A stretch of 64,000 bases of DNA from Fluviicoccus sp. (GCF_030646115.1 NZ_JAUSMX010000015.1:248001-312000), one strand, 5' to 3'; positions 25,897 through 36,039 are shown, counted from the first letter of the stretch. Made by a program: numbers and translations. Notes: a model not told the origin generated them from the letters alone.

Positions 25897-27288
25897 ATGA
25901 ACGGCCGCATTGAACACGACACCATGGGCGAAATTGTTGTGCCCGAAGGCGTCTATTGGGGCGCACAAACCCAGCGCAGCCTGCAGAACTTCAGGATTGG
26001 CGATGAACGCCTGCCGCGCCCGTTGATCCGGGCGCTGGCGCTGGTCAAGAAAGCTGCCGCGCTGGTCAACACCGAACTGGGACAACTGGAGCCTTCGCTG
26101 CTGGCGCTGATTTTACCGGCGGCGGACGAAGTCATGGCCGGTCAATGGGATGACCAGTTTCCGCTGGTGATCTGGCAAACCGGCTCCGGCACCCAAAGCA
26201 ACATGAACTGCAACGAAGTGATCGCCAACCGCGCCAACGTGCTGGCGGGCAAGCCGCCGGGCAGTCAGAGCCCGGTGCATCCCAACGATCACGTCAACCG
26301 CTCCCAGTCCACCAACGACGTCTTCCCCTCCGCCCTTCATATCGCCGCCGCCACCGGCATGCGTCAACAGCTGATTCCCGCCGTCACCGCCTTGCGCCAG
26401 ACGCTGCAACGCAAGGCCGAGGATTTTGCCGCCATCGTCAAGATCGGCCGCACCCATTTGCAGGACGCCACGCCGCTGACGCTGGGCCAGGAATTCAGTG
26501 GCTATGTCAGCCAGCTGGACCATGGCCTGAAACGGCTGGAGCAGGCGCTGGGAGACCTGTATGAACTGGCCATTGGCGGCACCGCCGTGGGCACCGGTCT
26601 GAACACGCACCCGGAGTATGCCGTGCGGACAGCGGCGAAGATTGCCGAACTGACCGGCCTGCCCTTTGTCAGCGCCCCCAACAAATTCGAGGCGCTGGCG
26701 GCGCGGGATGCCGCCGTGCAAACCTCCGGGGCGTTAAAAACGTTGGCGGTGAGTTTGAACAAGATAGCCAATGATGTGCGCTGGCTTGCCAGCGGCCCGC
26801 GCTGCGGCATCGGCGAGTTGCGCATTCCCGAAAATGAACCGGGCTCCAGTATCATGCCCAGCAAGGTTAACCCGACGCAGGCCGAAGCCCTGACCATGGT
26901 TGTAGCGCAAGTGCTGGGCAACGATGTCACCATTTCCATGGCCGGGGCTTCCGGGAATTTCGAGCTGAACGTGTATATGCCGGTGATCAGCCTCAACCTG
27001 CTGCAATCCATTCGTTTGCTGGGCGACGCCTGCAACAGTTTCAACGAACATTGCGCGATGGGCATTGAACCGGTACCGGAAATCATCGACCGGAATTTGC
27101 ATCATTCGCTGATGCTGGTGACGGCGCTGAATCCGAGAATTGGCTATGACAATGCGGCGAAGGTGGCGAAGCAGGCATATCGGGAGGGAAAGACGCTGAG
27201 GGCGGTGGTCATGGAACTGGCGCTGATGAGCGGGGAGGAATTTGATGCACTGGTGCGGCCGGAGGCGATGGTGGGACCGGGGGTGTAA
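25897..27288 (+). CDS. fumC: Class II fumarate hydratase
   Basis: This iron-independent fumarase interconverts fumarate and malate in the TCA cycle. The 463-aa length is normal (E. coli 467). Diagnostic blocks are [62 protein letters not shown] and the signature [14 protein letters not shown] strong AAGGAG precedes the ATG. It appears monocistronic. Confidence 0.97.
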   Translation: MNGRIEHDTMGEIVVPEGVYWGAQTQRSLQNFRIGDERLPRPLIRALALVKKAAALVNTELGQLEPSLLALILPAADEVMAGQWDDQFPLVIWQTGSGTQSNMNCNEVIANRANVLAGKPPGSQSPVHPNDHVNRSQSTNDVFPSALHIAAATGMRQQLIPAVTALRQTLQRKAEDFAAIVKIGRTHLQDATPLTLGQEFSGYVSQLDHGLKRLEQALGDLYELAIGGTAVGTGLNTHPEYAVRTAAKIAELTGLPFVSAPNKFEALAARDAAVQTSGALKTLAVSLNKIANDVRWLASGPRCGIGELRIPENEPGSSIMPSKVNPTQAEALTMVVAQVLGNDVTISMAGASGNFELNVYMPVISLNLLQSIRLLGDACNSFNEHCAMGIEPVPEIIDRNLHHSLMLVTALNPRIGYDNAAKVAKQAYREGKTLRAVVMELALMSGEEFDALVRPEAMVGPGV

Positions 27289-27339
27289 TGTGTCTCCCCG
27301 GATGAAATGGGTGCAGCCTGAGTCAGCCGGATTTCCCGG

Positions 27340-27981
27340 CTATTTCAGCACCACTGCGATCAGCGCCGCCACGCTGCCCAAGCCAACCACCAGCACAATA
27401 GCCGCGCGCAACAGCGCCGTGTTAATCGCCTTGCTCACTTCGACAATGGCCTGATTCGCGGTGCGGCCGATTTCCTGCACAATTTTCTCCGCATCCGAGG
27501 TGACTTCCACTCGTTGATGGGTAATGGCGTTGGTGATCTCGGCGGTGAGGCCTTGCAAGGTCAGCTGCACCTTCTCCAGTGTATCGGTGACAATGCGGTC
27601 GGCGGAGCCTTCCAGTTCGCGGGTCAGGGTTTCGCTGGTGCGCTGGATGGAGTCTTCCAGTTCCTTCACCAGTTGACGCGCTTCGTTGAAGGTTTCCTGC
27701 TTGGTCTGGTCGGTGAGCGTGGAGAGGTCCGCCAGGATGCGCGGATAGAATTTGTGTTCGAAACGGCGGACGGCGTCCGGCACCACCAGATGAAAGTCGG
27801 TCATGCCGTAATCGGGCCGTGCGTGTCCTTCCTCAATGCAGACACTGCATCCCCGCCCCTTGCGGCCTTCCAGCGAGACATAGTTTTTCAGATGACCCGC
27901 ATGCTGCTTGCATACCGGCTTCTCGCAGGAAACACAGTTTTCCAGTCCCTTCTCTTCATTGCATTGGTAACAGGTAGCCAT
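27340..27981 (-). CDS. Zinc-ribbon, coiled-coil, tail-anchored membrane protein
   Basis: This 213-aa protein of unknown function begins with a cysteine-rich zinc-binding module: CYQCNEEKGLENCVSCEKPVCKQHAG, then CSVC. Its spacing is similar to B-box or LIM-like zinc ribbons. A long charged helical region (about 75-185) is likely coiled coil. The C-terminus ends in a single hydrophobic segment (LLRAAIVLVVGLGSVAALIAVVLK) that would anchor the protein with the zinc module in the cytoplasm. It is convergent with fumC and no partner gene is apparent. Confidence 0.8.
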   Translation of the reverse strand: MATCYQCNEEKGLENCVSCEKPVCKQHAGHLKNYVSLEGRKGRGCSVCIEEGHARPDYGMTDFHLVVPDAVRRFEHKFYPRILADLSTLTDQTKQETFNEARQLVKELEDSIQRTSETLTRELEGSADRIVTDTLEKVQLTLQGLTAEITNAITHQRVEVTSDAEKIVQEIGRTANQAIVEVSKAINTALLRAAIVLVVGLGSVAALIAVVLK

Positions 27982-28208
27982 GATCAGGTGTGACTCCAGA
28001 ATTGACGGGCAAAAAAGGCCGGAGAGATTGGAACTCGCCGTCGCTGAGGGTTGGCGCGCGGGACAGACTTCCCTGAGTAACGGGTATCACTGACGCTACA
28101 CCAAAACCGGCCAACGCGCATCCCGCAGATATTTCCGTGCCCTGACTGGTAACTTGATGCTGATCACGTTAAAAAGCCGGATATCTTCCGCCTGTCCGGC
28201 CCTGAATC

Positions 28209-29126
28209 ATGATTGTCCGTCCCCGCGAGCACTGGCTGCGCATGCTGTTCATCTGGCGCGGCTCCGTGCTGCCGCGCATCCTGCCGCAACTGGCCGCCGT
28301 CACCGGCATTGCCTGCCTGGTCACGGTGCTGCATGGGCAGCTTTATCACCTGAAAGTACCGCTTACCTTCGTGCCCTTCACCCTGATCGGCATAGCGCTG
28401 GCGGTCTTCCTCGGCTTCCGCAACAGCGCCAGCTATGACCGTTACTGGGAAGGCCGGAAACTGTGGGGCATTGTGTTGGGGGAAAGCCGTACGCTGGCGC
28501 GGCAGATACTGACCATGCCGCATGCTGTCGAAGCGCCGCGACAACGCCAAGCGGTGCTGACGCTGGCGGCCGTGACCTACGCCCTGCGCCATCAGTTGCG
28601 TCGCACCGACGCCGCGCCTGACCTGCAACGGCTGCTGCCGCCGGAGGTTCTGGAAACACTGCGGACGGCGCAGTTCGTCCCGAACCTGCTGGTGCTGGAT
28701 CTGGCGCGGCAGCTGCAAACCTGGCGGCAACAGCAGCAACTGGACGCCCTGCCCGCCACGGAAATGGAACCGCCGCTGGCGCGGCTGACCGACGCCATCT
28801 GCGGCTGCGAACGGCTGAACAGCACGCCGTTGCCGTACCCCTATTCCGTGATCATGCACCGCACCACCTACCTCTACTGCTTCCTGCTGCCCTTCGGGCT
28901 GGTGGACGCCATCGGCTGGACCACGCCGCTGATGGTGGCCTTTATCGCCTATACCTTCTTTGCGCTGGAAGCCTTGAGTGATGAGCTGGAAGAGCCTTTC
29001 GGGACCAGCGCCAATGACCTGCCATTGGAGGCGATGTGCGTGATGATTGAAACGACGTTGCGGGAAATGCTGGGCGATGGGGAGTTGCCGAAAGCCGTGG
29101 AGCCGGTGGATTATGTGTTGCTGTGA
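28209..29126 (+). CDS. Bestrophin-family (UPF0187/YneE) anion channel
   Basis: The 305-aa membrane protein matches bacterial bestrophins: VPFTLIGIALAVFLGFRNSASYDRYWEGRKLWGIVLGESRTLARQIL in the N-terminal half, and HRTTYLYCFLLPFGLVDAIGW and ALSDELEEPFGTSANDLPLEAMC in the C-terminal half. These form pentameric channels in the inner membrane. The last 16 bp overlap the 3' end of the convergent DUF4345-like gene. Confidence 0.9.
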   Translation: MIVRPREHWLRMLFIWRGSVLPRILPQLAAVTGIACLVTVLHGQLYHLKVPLTFVPFTLIGIALAVFLGFRNSASYDRYWEGRKLWGIVLGESRTLARQILTMPHAVEAPRQRQAVLTLAAVTYALRHQLRRTDAAPDLQRLLPPEVLETLRTAQFVPNLLVLDLARQLQTWRQQQQLDALPATEMEPPLARLTDAICGCERLNSTPLPYPYSVIMHRTTYLYCFLLPFGLVDAIGWTTPLMVAFIAYTFFALEALSDELEEPFGTSANDLPLEAMCVMIETTLREMLGDGELPKAVEPVDYVLL

Positions 29127-29524
29127 GCGTCCGGGCGGCCCGGATCTTTACCCAGCACCCAAAACACCGCCGACAACAACGCAATGGTGCTCTCCAGCGC
29201 CAGCAACATCAGCACAAACCCGTTCGGCAGGCCGTCCAGCCCGATGCTGATCAGCCGCCCCGCCGCCAGTCCGCCCACCAGCAGCGCCTGCACCATCAAC
29301 GCGGGCCGCGTCATGGACGGCAGTAACGCCCCGATCAGCAACAGCAAACCGATACCGATCTGCAGCCCGCCATAATTGGCGCGCAGCTCATTCAGCGCAC
29401 TGACGGAGTTCGAGGTGATTTCCACCGGAGCCAACGCGGCCAGCGGGTCGTGAAAGGTGGCAAGGCCGATGTAGATAAACGCCAGCGCGCAGAGCACCAG
29501 GAACAGCTTGACCAGACGAGACAT
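29111..29524 (-). CDS. Small membrane protein, DUF4345-like
   Basis: Started at the ATG at 29524 (MSRLVKLFLVLCALAF), this is a 137-aa protein with four hydrophobic helices and the LRANYGGLQIGIGLLLL block typical of DUF4345 proteins. The longer track ORF runs back into the START-like gene in another frame. The stop region overlaps the convergent bestrophin gene by 16 bp. It lies 7 bp downstream of the START-like gene, probably in the same transcript. Function unknown. Confidence 0.8.
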   Translation of the reverse strand: MSRLVKLFLVLCALAFIYIGLATFHDPLAALAPVEITSNSVSALNELRANYGGLQIGIGLLLLIGALLPSMTRPALMVQALLVGGLAAGRLISIGLDGLPNGFVLMLLALESTIALLSAVFWVLGKDPGRPDAHSNT

Positions 29525-29531
29525 GGCAGAC

Positions 29532-30254
29532 TTAGTCCTCCGTGATGCGGTAGGGAAAAGGCTCCTCGAATTTAGCGAGCTTGGCCAGTCTGCGCATACC
29601 CAGAACCGACACATAAGGGGCATTGCGCATGATGGCGTTGACCGCCCAGGACGGGATATTTCCCCCCGGATTTATCGAACCCTCCAATTCCAGCCGTGTT
29701 TCCGCACCCATCGGCGTCAGCTTGATGTCAAAGGTGAATTCAGGAACCCGCACCAGGCCGGAAGACAGAGGCAGGACATTCGGAGCCGCATCAATGTGGA
29801 AAGTGAGATAGCCGCGCTTCTTCGAATACGGCTGTGCCTGCAGGCGCAATACAATGTCACGATCCGGCACAGGCTGCGGCACGTTGACTTTCAGGTAAGC
29901 GTAAAATTCGGTGTCGGATATCTTTTTGACCTGCCGGGACTCAAAGCATTCCCAGAAGTAGCGCTGCAGGTTGTCTGCATCCAGAATGGTCTTGGCGACG
30001 CGCTCCATCGGGGAGTCCATGATCGCTTCAAGCTTGAAAGAACGGACGGCCTTGCCATCCTCAATCTTGTACCAGGCCACGATATTGGTTCGGCGGTCAT
30101 CGCGGATCTTGATCCACTGGTTGCGTACTGCCCGTTCCTGAAACTGGTCAAGGCCATCATCATCATTATTAGTATTGGCAGCCATCGCGACCCAGGGCTG
30201 CATGCCCATGAACAACGCCAGCAAGCCGGCCCCCATCACCTTCCGCATTTTCAT
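29532..30254 (-). CDS. Exported START-domain-like lipid-binding protein
   Basis: The 240-aa product has a signal peptide (KMRKVMGAGLLALFMGMQPWVAMAA) and a START/SRPBCC-type domain: WIKIRDDRRTNIVAWYKIEDGKAVRSFKLEAIMDSPMERVAKTILDADNLQRYFWECFESRQVKKIS, then PVPDRDIVLRLQ. START domains hold a sterol, phospholipid or similar ligand. A clear paralogue is at 54489-55217; both share the C-terminal block PGG.(I/V)P.W..N...R..PY..VLG..R. The ligand is unknown. Confidence 0.85.
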   Translation of the reverse strand: MKMRKVMGAGLLALFMGMQPWVAMAANTNNDDDGLDQFQERAVRNQWIKIRDDRRTNIVAWYKIEDGKAVRSFKLEAIMDSPMERVAKTILDADNLQRYFWECFESRQVKKISDTEFYAYLKVNVPQPVPDRDIVLRLQAQPYSKKRGYLTFHIDAAPNVLPLSSGLVRVPEFTFDIKLTPMGAETRLELEGSINPGGNIPSWAVNAIMRNAPYVSVLGMRRLAKLAKFEEPFPYRITED

Positions 30255-30324
30255 CCCCTCAAACCCTTATGCGCCTTCGGCAAAGGCACTCTTATTGTTA
30301 TGCTGCCACTCACTGATCTTAACA

Positions 30325-30338
30325 TTAATCAATATCAA
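30325..30338 (-). promoter_or_regulatory. Possible FNR/ANR-like box
   Basis: TTAATCAATATCAA differs at one base from the FNR/ANR palindrome TTGAT-N4-ATCAA, in an unusually AT-rich patch 70-85 bp before the START-like gene. This is the only such candidate I noticed in an intergenic region. The rest of 30255-30453 shows no coding feature. Confidence 0.3.
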
Positions 30339-30453
30339 TACCTGAAAATCTGCACCGGCTGCGAAATACGCATTTGACCAGCGAGCTGGTGTCATAGTGG
30401 GGCGAAGGCGCAGCTGCGGTGGATCATGGCCGCAGAAATGAACAAGACTGACT

Positions 30454-30519
30454 CTGTCCAATTTGCCAAGTACCCTGTCCCGTTTTGCTGTGTCCGCAGC
30501 ATGTCACCGGCTGTAGCAT
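30454..30519 (+). promoter_or_regulatory. AraC-type direct-repeat promoter, copy 1
   Basis: There are two 21-bp direct repeats, each opening with CTGTCC (30454 and 30475) and containing TTTGC, then an 18-bp gap and TAGCAT (30514-30519) as -10 box. The second repeat covers the -35 position, as at class II AraC-family promoters. The same arrangement with identical spacing is at 34236-34301 and 56833-56898. The gene starting at 30663 lies about 143 bp downstream. Confidence 0.75.
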
Positions 30520-30662
30520 GGCCCGGCTGATGCCCCCGCATGGGAACAACACAAAAAACAAGCACTCCCGGTCAGCAGAAAAGCGGTGCGGCTGAGGTCC
30601 ATCACCCATTCTGTGCTCTAAGGCTGCCCCGCCATATACGAATAAAGAATACAGGAGATACC

Positions 30663-33600
30663 ATGACCTTTGCCGACACTGCCCGATTCCGCCTATCGTG
30701 TATCGCCGCGTTGCTATCCCTGAGCGGACAGAGTATTTCCGCACACCCGGAGCCCAGGGCTCCGGAAAACAGCTATAACTGGTACAACGACCGGCCCCTG
30801 ATCAATTCCGCGTATGCCCTCGGGGTTTCGCAATGGAACTTTCTGCAATATTACGCCGAGGCGAAAGCACGTTATGGCGCCTTGCCGCCGGCCGACCAGC
30901 TCGCCAGTGCCAGTGCCGGTTGGAACCAGTATATTTCCTCCAATATCCCCGGCCTGAGCACCGTCATCGTCAATAACAATCCCCCGGACAATGGCGGTGG
31001 CTGGACGATTGCCACCCCCTTGATCCCATTGGTCAACCGCGTGGTCACACCCGTCAACCTGACCGAGGGGTTCCGCAAGCCGCTGCTGCCGCCGATGCGC
31101 CTGACGCACGACGGACGCATCGGCGTGGTTCCCGGCAGCGGCGGCCTGGACGGTAGTCCGCAACCGCTGCGCATCCGGCTCAATCGTCCGGAAGTCCTGA
31201 ACAAACACTTTCTGCAGAGCGCGGCGAGCGTGCCGACACTGGATCCGGTCACCTGGGAAGTCACCGACCACAACAAATGGGGCATGCCCGGCAGCAAGAC
31301 CACGCATTTCGTGTCCATCTGCGAAGGTGAACCGAAAACGCCTGCGGAGAGAAACCCCTACACCTGTGGCATCAACGGACAGGATGACTGCTACAAGCTG
31401 ACGCTGGTCGGCAGCGCCGTCAAGGACACCTTCAGCACCTCTGCCATCTATTCGCTTAAGGATGGCTATCGAACCCTCTATATGCCGCAACTGGAAAAAG
31501 AGGATCGTCTGTACAGCCGGGAGATGACGGTCCGGGTCAGCCTACCAAAAACCGCGCAAGCCAAAATCGCGGAAGTGACGTTCAGCCCGGACCACAAGGA
31601 AGCGCCCATTCGCCAAGGGATCCTGTTTGAACTGAACACCCCGGCGGACGGCCGTATTCTGGTGACCCGGCGGCAAGGACTGCCGCTGGTCTGGCGCCAT
31701 TCGACCACCGGCCTGATGCGCGCCGGCAGCTACGAAATGGTCTATGCCGTGGCGCCCAAGACCGCCGCCCCGTGCGATGTCACCCAATGGGGTGATTTGA
31801 AACCCATTACACATGCCCCCTTCGATCCGGAAGTCAGGGACCGGTATGCGTTCGCCAAGTATCCGTTCCGCGATCCAATGGGCAACCTCATAACCGACGG
31901 CGAGGACATCAAGGCCACCTATCCCTGGCTGGACAAGGACGCCAAGAACCTGTCGCTGATGATCAGCGACGCCAATCTCTTCCGGGACGGTTTCCTGTTC
32001 GATAATTCCCGTTTCCCCAACCGTTGTGTCAACAGCGACTGCACACCCGGTGACTCGCCGGACAAGAGCAATGTCAGCCAGTTCGCCCTGATGGGGGCAT
32101 GGACCAAAGGCAAGATGGCCGTTATTGACAACCGGCTGAACTACGCCGACTTCCGCATCAATCTCGCCAACGCGCTGTACCTGGATCTTTACCAGCCCGG
32201 TTCCGCCTTGCCCGGCACGACCAACAAATCCGCCAGTGTCGAGGTGGGGGCTTACCGGGAAGTCGGCGGCGGCACACCCAAAGACCAGTACATCGCGTTG
32301 AAGGATGAATATGGCAACACCATTCCCGGAGGCGATGGCAAGGCCCTGACCTACCTGATGAAGAACTCGTCGCTGTTCGACAGCATTGAAAACCGCATGA
32401 ACTACAACCCGCACCTGAAGCCCGCCTCGCCGCACGATGTGGTCTGGCTGCTCAGCAGCGGCGCGACGAGCGATGAATTTTCTTTCGACGACCTGCTCAA
32501 CAACAACGCCTTCATCGTCTCGGACATGGTGGCGGCCTACTCGTGGGTCAACCAGAATCCTTTCCGCATGACGGGCTATGATGGCTGGAATGAACTCTAC
32601 GGCTCATGGCGGGGTCAGGTGAAGGTGCAGAATGCAGCCACCACCCTGCCCGACCGCTGGATTGTTCCCCACTCCGGGGATGTGGTGCATGGGCGCATCG
32701 AGCCGGTGGGCAACGGCGGCGTCAAGGGCAAAGGCCTATACTTCAATGGCGATAATACGCGGATATTATACGACATCCCGTCCGGCCAGCCGCACTCCAT
32801 GGCGGCGTCTTCCTGGTTCCACTCCGTGTTCCTGGATGCACGGGGGCTGAGTCCGGATGTGGAGCGGGTGGTCCTCGACTTTCCGGACAAGAGCCGCCTG
32901 ACCATGCTGGATTCCGGCGCAAACGTCACGTTCAAGGCCTATAACAACTTCGGCGAACTGCAGCAGACATTTTCTGTTCCCGCAAGTCTCGTCAAGGCGC
33001 AATGGTTCCAGCTGGGCATCCAGAAATCACCGGCCAACCGGATTACGGTCTTTGTGAATGGCTATCCCTACACGGAATTCCTGTCAACTGCGGCAGACAG
33101 TTCCCTGTTTCAAATGACGGGGGGTGCACTGGTTCTGGGGCGCGCTCACAACAGCTACGACAAGCGCTACTCGAACTGGCTGACCCGGTTGTTCGGGATA
33201 TCGACCGCCACCTCCGCCAACTATGGCGCGTACAAAGGCTGGATGGATGAATACAAGGTTTTTTCCTGGCAGCCCGATCCGGAAACGGCCTGCAATCTGG
33301 CGCACGGTACGCTGCTGGCAACCGGAACTAATCCGCAACTGGCCGAACAGGCCAAGCGGTATTCGTCGGCCATGCATGGCCGCATCACGACAGCGCTCCA
33401 GTTGCGCGGACAACCTTTCTACTCCAGCTATGCCTGCTACATGGACAGCCCGGACCAGGACCGTACAGCCGTGATGCATAGCCTCCCCGCCGGCGCCATC
33501 AGCATCCGCGCCAGCATGCACTTCCCGGAAGGCCCGCTCTACCACGATGCCCCGCGTCCTGACTCCACCACCAACGAATTCTGCCTGATCTGTCATGCCG

Positions 33601-34112
33601 GCAACGAAACCAGCGAAAAAGTCGTCGGGCTGAAGGTGAATGCCCTGGCGTGGAAAAACGTGGCGGCGAAGCTGGATCCGCGTCGTCAACCAACCCAGGC
33701 CCCGCCTTTCATCAGCGGCAACCTTCCGTCCGATTTCCTGAATTCCATCCAGGCCAACTGGGGTGTATCCGGGTCGGGCCTCATTGACGAGTACCTGCAG
33801 CCCGGCAGTAATGGCATATCGCCGGACATCCGCAATCTGGTGACGGTGCAGAACGGCCAGCCGGTGGCGGTGGCGAACTCAGGCGCAACACTTGCCAGAA
33901 GCGGTTTCCGCGCATTACGCCTGAATGCCGGCGGGCTCACCAACCGAGCCATGTTCCAGGTCAGCGGCTCCTTGTCATTCAGTGACACGACCGCCCCGTT
34001 CGAACTGCCGGTGGGCTATTTAAGGAACGGAACCAACCAGGTGACCGTAACGACTTATGCGCCCAACGGACAGCAGAGCTCGCGCGGCTTCAGCATCACG
34101 GTCAGTCCCTAG
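30663..34112 (+). CDS. Giant secreted LamG-domain protein with CxxCH motif
   Basis: The product is 1149 aa from the ATG at 30663 (AGGAG upstream; the track start at 30540 overlaps the regulatory region). A signal peptide (RLSCIAALLSLSGQSISA) is followed by a region of about 600 residues shared with the protein at 36040: PLLPPMRLTHDGRIGV, DDCYKLTLVG, KYPFRDPMGNLITDGEDIKATYPWLD. A concanavalin-like LamG domain follows (about 685-880, GGVKGKGLYFNGDNTRILY). A c-type heme-like motif CLICH is at 974-978 after FPEGPLYHDAPRPDS. The C-terminus is a small beta-sandwich. It may bind polysaccharide or the cell surface and perhaps carry one covalent heme. Function unknown; it is probably part of the AraC-controlled secreted set. 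Confidence 0.75.
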   Translation: MTFADTARFRLSCIAALLSLSGQSISAHPEPRAPENSYNWYNDRPLINSAYALGVSQWNFLQYYAEAKARYGALPPADQLASASAGWNQYISSNIPGLSTVIVNNNPPDNGGGWTIATPLIPLVNRVVTPVNLTEGFRKPLLPPMRLTHDGRIGVVPGSGGLDGSPQPLRIRLNRPEVLNKHFLQSAASVPTLDPVTWEVTDHNKWGMPGSKTTHFVSICEGEPKTPAERNPYTCGINGQDDCYKLTLVGSAVKDTFSTSAIYSLKDGYRTLYMPQLEKEDRLYSREMTVRVSLPKTAQAKIAEVTFSPDHKEAPIRQGILFELNTPADGRILVTRRQGLPLVWRHSTTGLMRAGSYEMVYAVAPKTAAPCDVTQWGDLKPITHAPFDPEVRDRYAFAKYPFRDPMGNLITDGEDIKATYPWLDKDAKNLSLMISDANLFRDGFLFDNSRFPNRCVNSDCTPGDSPDKSNVSQFALMGAWTKGKMAVIDNRLNYADFRINLANALYLDLYQPGSALPGTTNKSASVEVGAYREVGGGTPKDQYIALKDEYGNTIPGGDGKALTYLMKNSSLFDSIENRMNYNPHLKPASPHDVVWLLSSGATSDEFSFDDLLNNNAFIVSDMVAAYSWVNQNPFRMTGYDGWNELYGSWRGQVKVQNAATTLPDRWIVPHSGDVVHGRIEPVGNGGVKGKGLYFNGDNTRILYDIPSGQPHSMAASSWFHSVFLDARGLSPDVERVVLDFPDKSRLTMLDSGANVTFKAYNNFGELQQTFSVPASLVKAQWFQLGIQKSPANRITVFVNGYPYTEFLSTAADSSLFQMTGGALVLGRAHNSYDKRYSNWLTRLFGISTATSANYGAYKGWMDEYKVFSWQPDPETACNLAHGTLLATGTNPQLAEQAKRYSSAMHGRITTALQLRGQPFYSSYACYMDSPDQDRTAVMHSLPAGAISIRASMHFPEGPLYHDAPRPDSTTNEFCLICHAGNETSEKVVGLKVNALAWKNVAAKLDPRRQPTQAPPFISGNLPSDFLNSIQANWGVSGSGLIDEYLQPGSNGISPDIRNLVTVQNGQPVAVANSGATLARSGFRALRLNAGGLTNRAMFQVSGSLSFSDTTAPFELPVGYLRNGTNQVTVTTYAPNGQQSSRGFSITVSP

Positions 34113-34120
34113 CACTCTGC

Positions 34121-34158
34121 CCCGCGGCCTGCGGTGAGGGATCACCGCAGGCCGCGGG
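34121..34158. terminator. Perfect 17-bp stem hairpin
   Basis: CCCGCGGCCTGCGGTGA pairs perfectly with its complement across a GGGA loop, 8 bp after the stop of the LamG/CxxCH gene. There is no T-run after it, so it may be a rho-assisted stop, an mRNA 3'-end stabiliser or both. It separates this gene from the next AraC-type promoter. Confidence 0.55.
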
Positions 34159-34235
34159 ATTGGCTTGCTGCATTTACCCTGATTAATGCATCGTTCGTTG
34201 ACCAACGGCTGGCGAACTAATCCCCTCCTTGTCCC

Positions 34236-34301
34236 GTGTCCAATTTGCCAAGCGTCCTGTCCCGTTTCGCTGTGTGTCCGCCCCCAACCCAAAAGTATCA
34301 T
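34236..34301 (+). promoter_or_regulatory. AraC-type direct-repeat promoter, copy 2
   Basis: This is the same arrangement as at 30454-30519. A repeat starts at 34236 (GTGTCC, one mismatch), the second CTGTCC starts at 34257, and the -10 box TATCAT is at 34296-34301, again 39 bp after the start of the second repeat. The esterase-lectin start codon is 59 bp beyond the -10. Confidence 0.78.
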
Positions 34302-34360
34302 GCGCAAAATAAAACCATTGGCTCCGGGTATCCGGAAAATCACACATGAGAGGCGGGCCC

Positions 34361-35686
34361 GTGAAAACACGAAATTTCAATCAGCATGGTACTTTCCTGC
34401 TCCTGGCCCTGATGTTGGCGCTATTGCCAATCCATAGTCACGCGGCCGACAAAAATACGGACCGTTTTTGGCACGGATTATATGGACGCAGCTATGACTA
34501 CTACGTCCCCGAAAAAGTCAAACGTAATGCGCCTTTGCTGCTCGTTTTTCACGGAATTTATGGCGACTCCACAAAAGGATGGGCGGAGGTCGGCAACCCC
34601 AGGGATTTGCCTGCACTGGCGGATGAACATGGTTTTGTCATTATGTGGATGGAATCCAGCCAGCAGCTTTTCGGGGCCGGAAAAGCCTGGAATGCGGGGC
34701 CGTGCTGTTTCCCCGCAGGCGCTCTTAACGTAGATGACGTCGGTTACACCCTGGAGTCTGTTAAACGTCTCCGGCAACTGGTGAAGGACAAGGCCGGCAT
34801 TGATGACACTCGCATTTACCTGATGGGGCATTCCAACGGGGCGGCCATGGTGCATCGTCTGGCGCTTGAAAAATCCGATTTATTTACGGCAATTGTTCCA
34901 TCCAGCTTTCCGGTAATAGACAACTTTTCCTGGCATATCCCTGACTGGTGGGTCCAGCGTCGCCCCGTCCCCGTGCTAGCGATGCATGCGACGGATGACA
35001 ATGTCGTTCCCTATGCCGGTCATCAGTTTATCCCCCCTTATTTTACCCTCAAATGGTTCGCCAGCGCCCATGAAGGACTGCAAACCTGGGCCGCCAGAAA
35101 TGGCTGTACTGATCCTCTTTCTGCCAAGGTTCCTCATCCCACAGGTGAGGGCTCTTACACCGAGAGTCGATCACGTTGCCGTCAGGAAGTTTCAGTTAAC
35201 CTTTTGACATTCCCTCAAGGAAAGCACAACTCCCGGTACCCCGAAACCACCGGGGGGGTGGATGTGGTTCGCGATGCCTGGGACTTTTTGTCGAAACACC
35301 GGAAACCGGGGCACAAGTCGGATCGTCTTTGGTCGGGCCAGGAGTTACATCCTGACCAATACCTGACGACCGATGACGGACTGTTCCGCCTTGATGTCCA
35401 GGGTGACGGCAACGTGGTGCTGAAGAACGCCCGGACGGACAGCATCATCTGGAGCTCCGGAACCCGAGGCTCAGGGGCTGACAAGCTGGTATTGCAGCAG
35501 GACGGCAATCTGGTGATATGGAACGAGGGTTACTGGGGTTGGAAAGGCATATTTCCCGCCTATTTCAACGCGCGTGCAGTCTGGTCCAGCAACAGCGCCG
35601 GAAGTGGGGAGTCACGCCTGCAAATCAGCACCAACGGCAAGTTGCAGATCATTCGCAATGGCAAGTCCGTCTGGTCGCAAGGTTGA
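34361..35686 (+). CDS. Secreted PHB-depolymerase-like esterase with bulb-lectin domain
   Basis: This alpha/beta-hydrolase is of the LpqC/poly(3-hydroxybutyrate) depolymerase-like esterase type. It has a signal peptide (NFNQHGTFLLLALMLALLPIHSHA), HGIYG oxyanion region, nucleophile Ser158 in GHSNG, Asp212/213 in ATDDNVVPY and His289 in PQGKHN. Residues 323-441 form a bulb-type (mannose-binding-like) lectin domain with QGDGNVVLK and QQDGNLVIW repeats. The track starts at 34346. I choose the GTG at 34361, because GAGAGGCGG precedes it and the length then equals the paralogue at 56954 (both 441 aa). The lectin tail should target the enzyme to a glycan or polymer surface; the ester substrate is unknown. 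Confidence 0.85.
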   Translation: MKTRNFNQHGTFLLLALMLALLPIHSHAADKNTDRFWHGLYGRSYDYYVPEKVKRNAPLLLVFHGIYGDSTKGWAEVGNPRDLPALADEHGFVIMWMESSQQLFGAGKAWNAGPCCFPAGALNVDDVGYTLESVKRLRQLVKDKAGIDDTRIYLMGHSNGAAMVHRLALEKSDLFTAIVPSSFPVIDNFSWHIPDWWVQRRPVPVLAMHATDDNVVPYAGHQFIPPYFTLKWFASAHEGLQTWAARNGCTDPLSAKVPHPTGEGSYTESRSRCRQEVSVNLLTFPQGKHNSRYPETTGGVDVVRDAWDFLSKHRKPGHKSDRLWSGQELHPDQYLTTDDGLFRLDVQGDGNVVLKNARTDSIIWSSGTRGSGADKLVLQQDGNLVIWNEGYWGWKGIFPAYFNARAVWSSNSAGSGESRLQISTNGKLQIIRNGKSVWSQG

Positions 35687-36039
35687 CCAGCCTGTCTTTC
35701 CTTTAAACAGACGTCATTCATATTCATCACAGGCAGGTGTATTCGGATAGTCCGGTCTTGGTGTTTCCCCGAGTTGAAGCGGCAAGCCGGTCCTGCTTCA
35801 CACATGCGCTAGCGTTACTCCAAGGAAAGCAGAGTCAACGCTGTTTCACCATCCCGGTAAGCCTCTGTTCCGGGACTTCCTGATATGCCGGTTCCGGTTA
35901 GTGCGAAAGTTGCCCTACGTACTTCCGGCTTGCATGGATAAACCTTTTCGTACGCCTTCCAGAGGGCGTGATGAGAACGGGCATTACTAGAAAAATCGCT
36001 CGGTACTTGTATTCAAACCTGTTTTACGGAGTATATGTT
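35687..36039. other. Gene-free 353-bp interval
   Basis: I found no ORF of merit, no copy of the AraC-type direct repeat and no clear terminator here. The gene at 36040 could therefore be transcribed from 34236, or from a promoter I cannot recognise. Confidence 0.5.
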
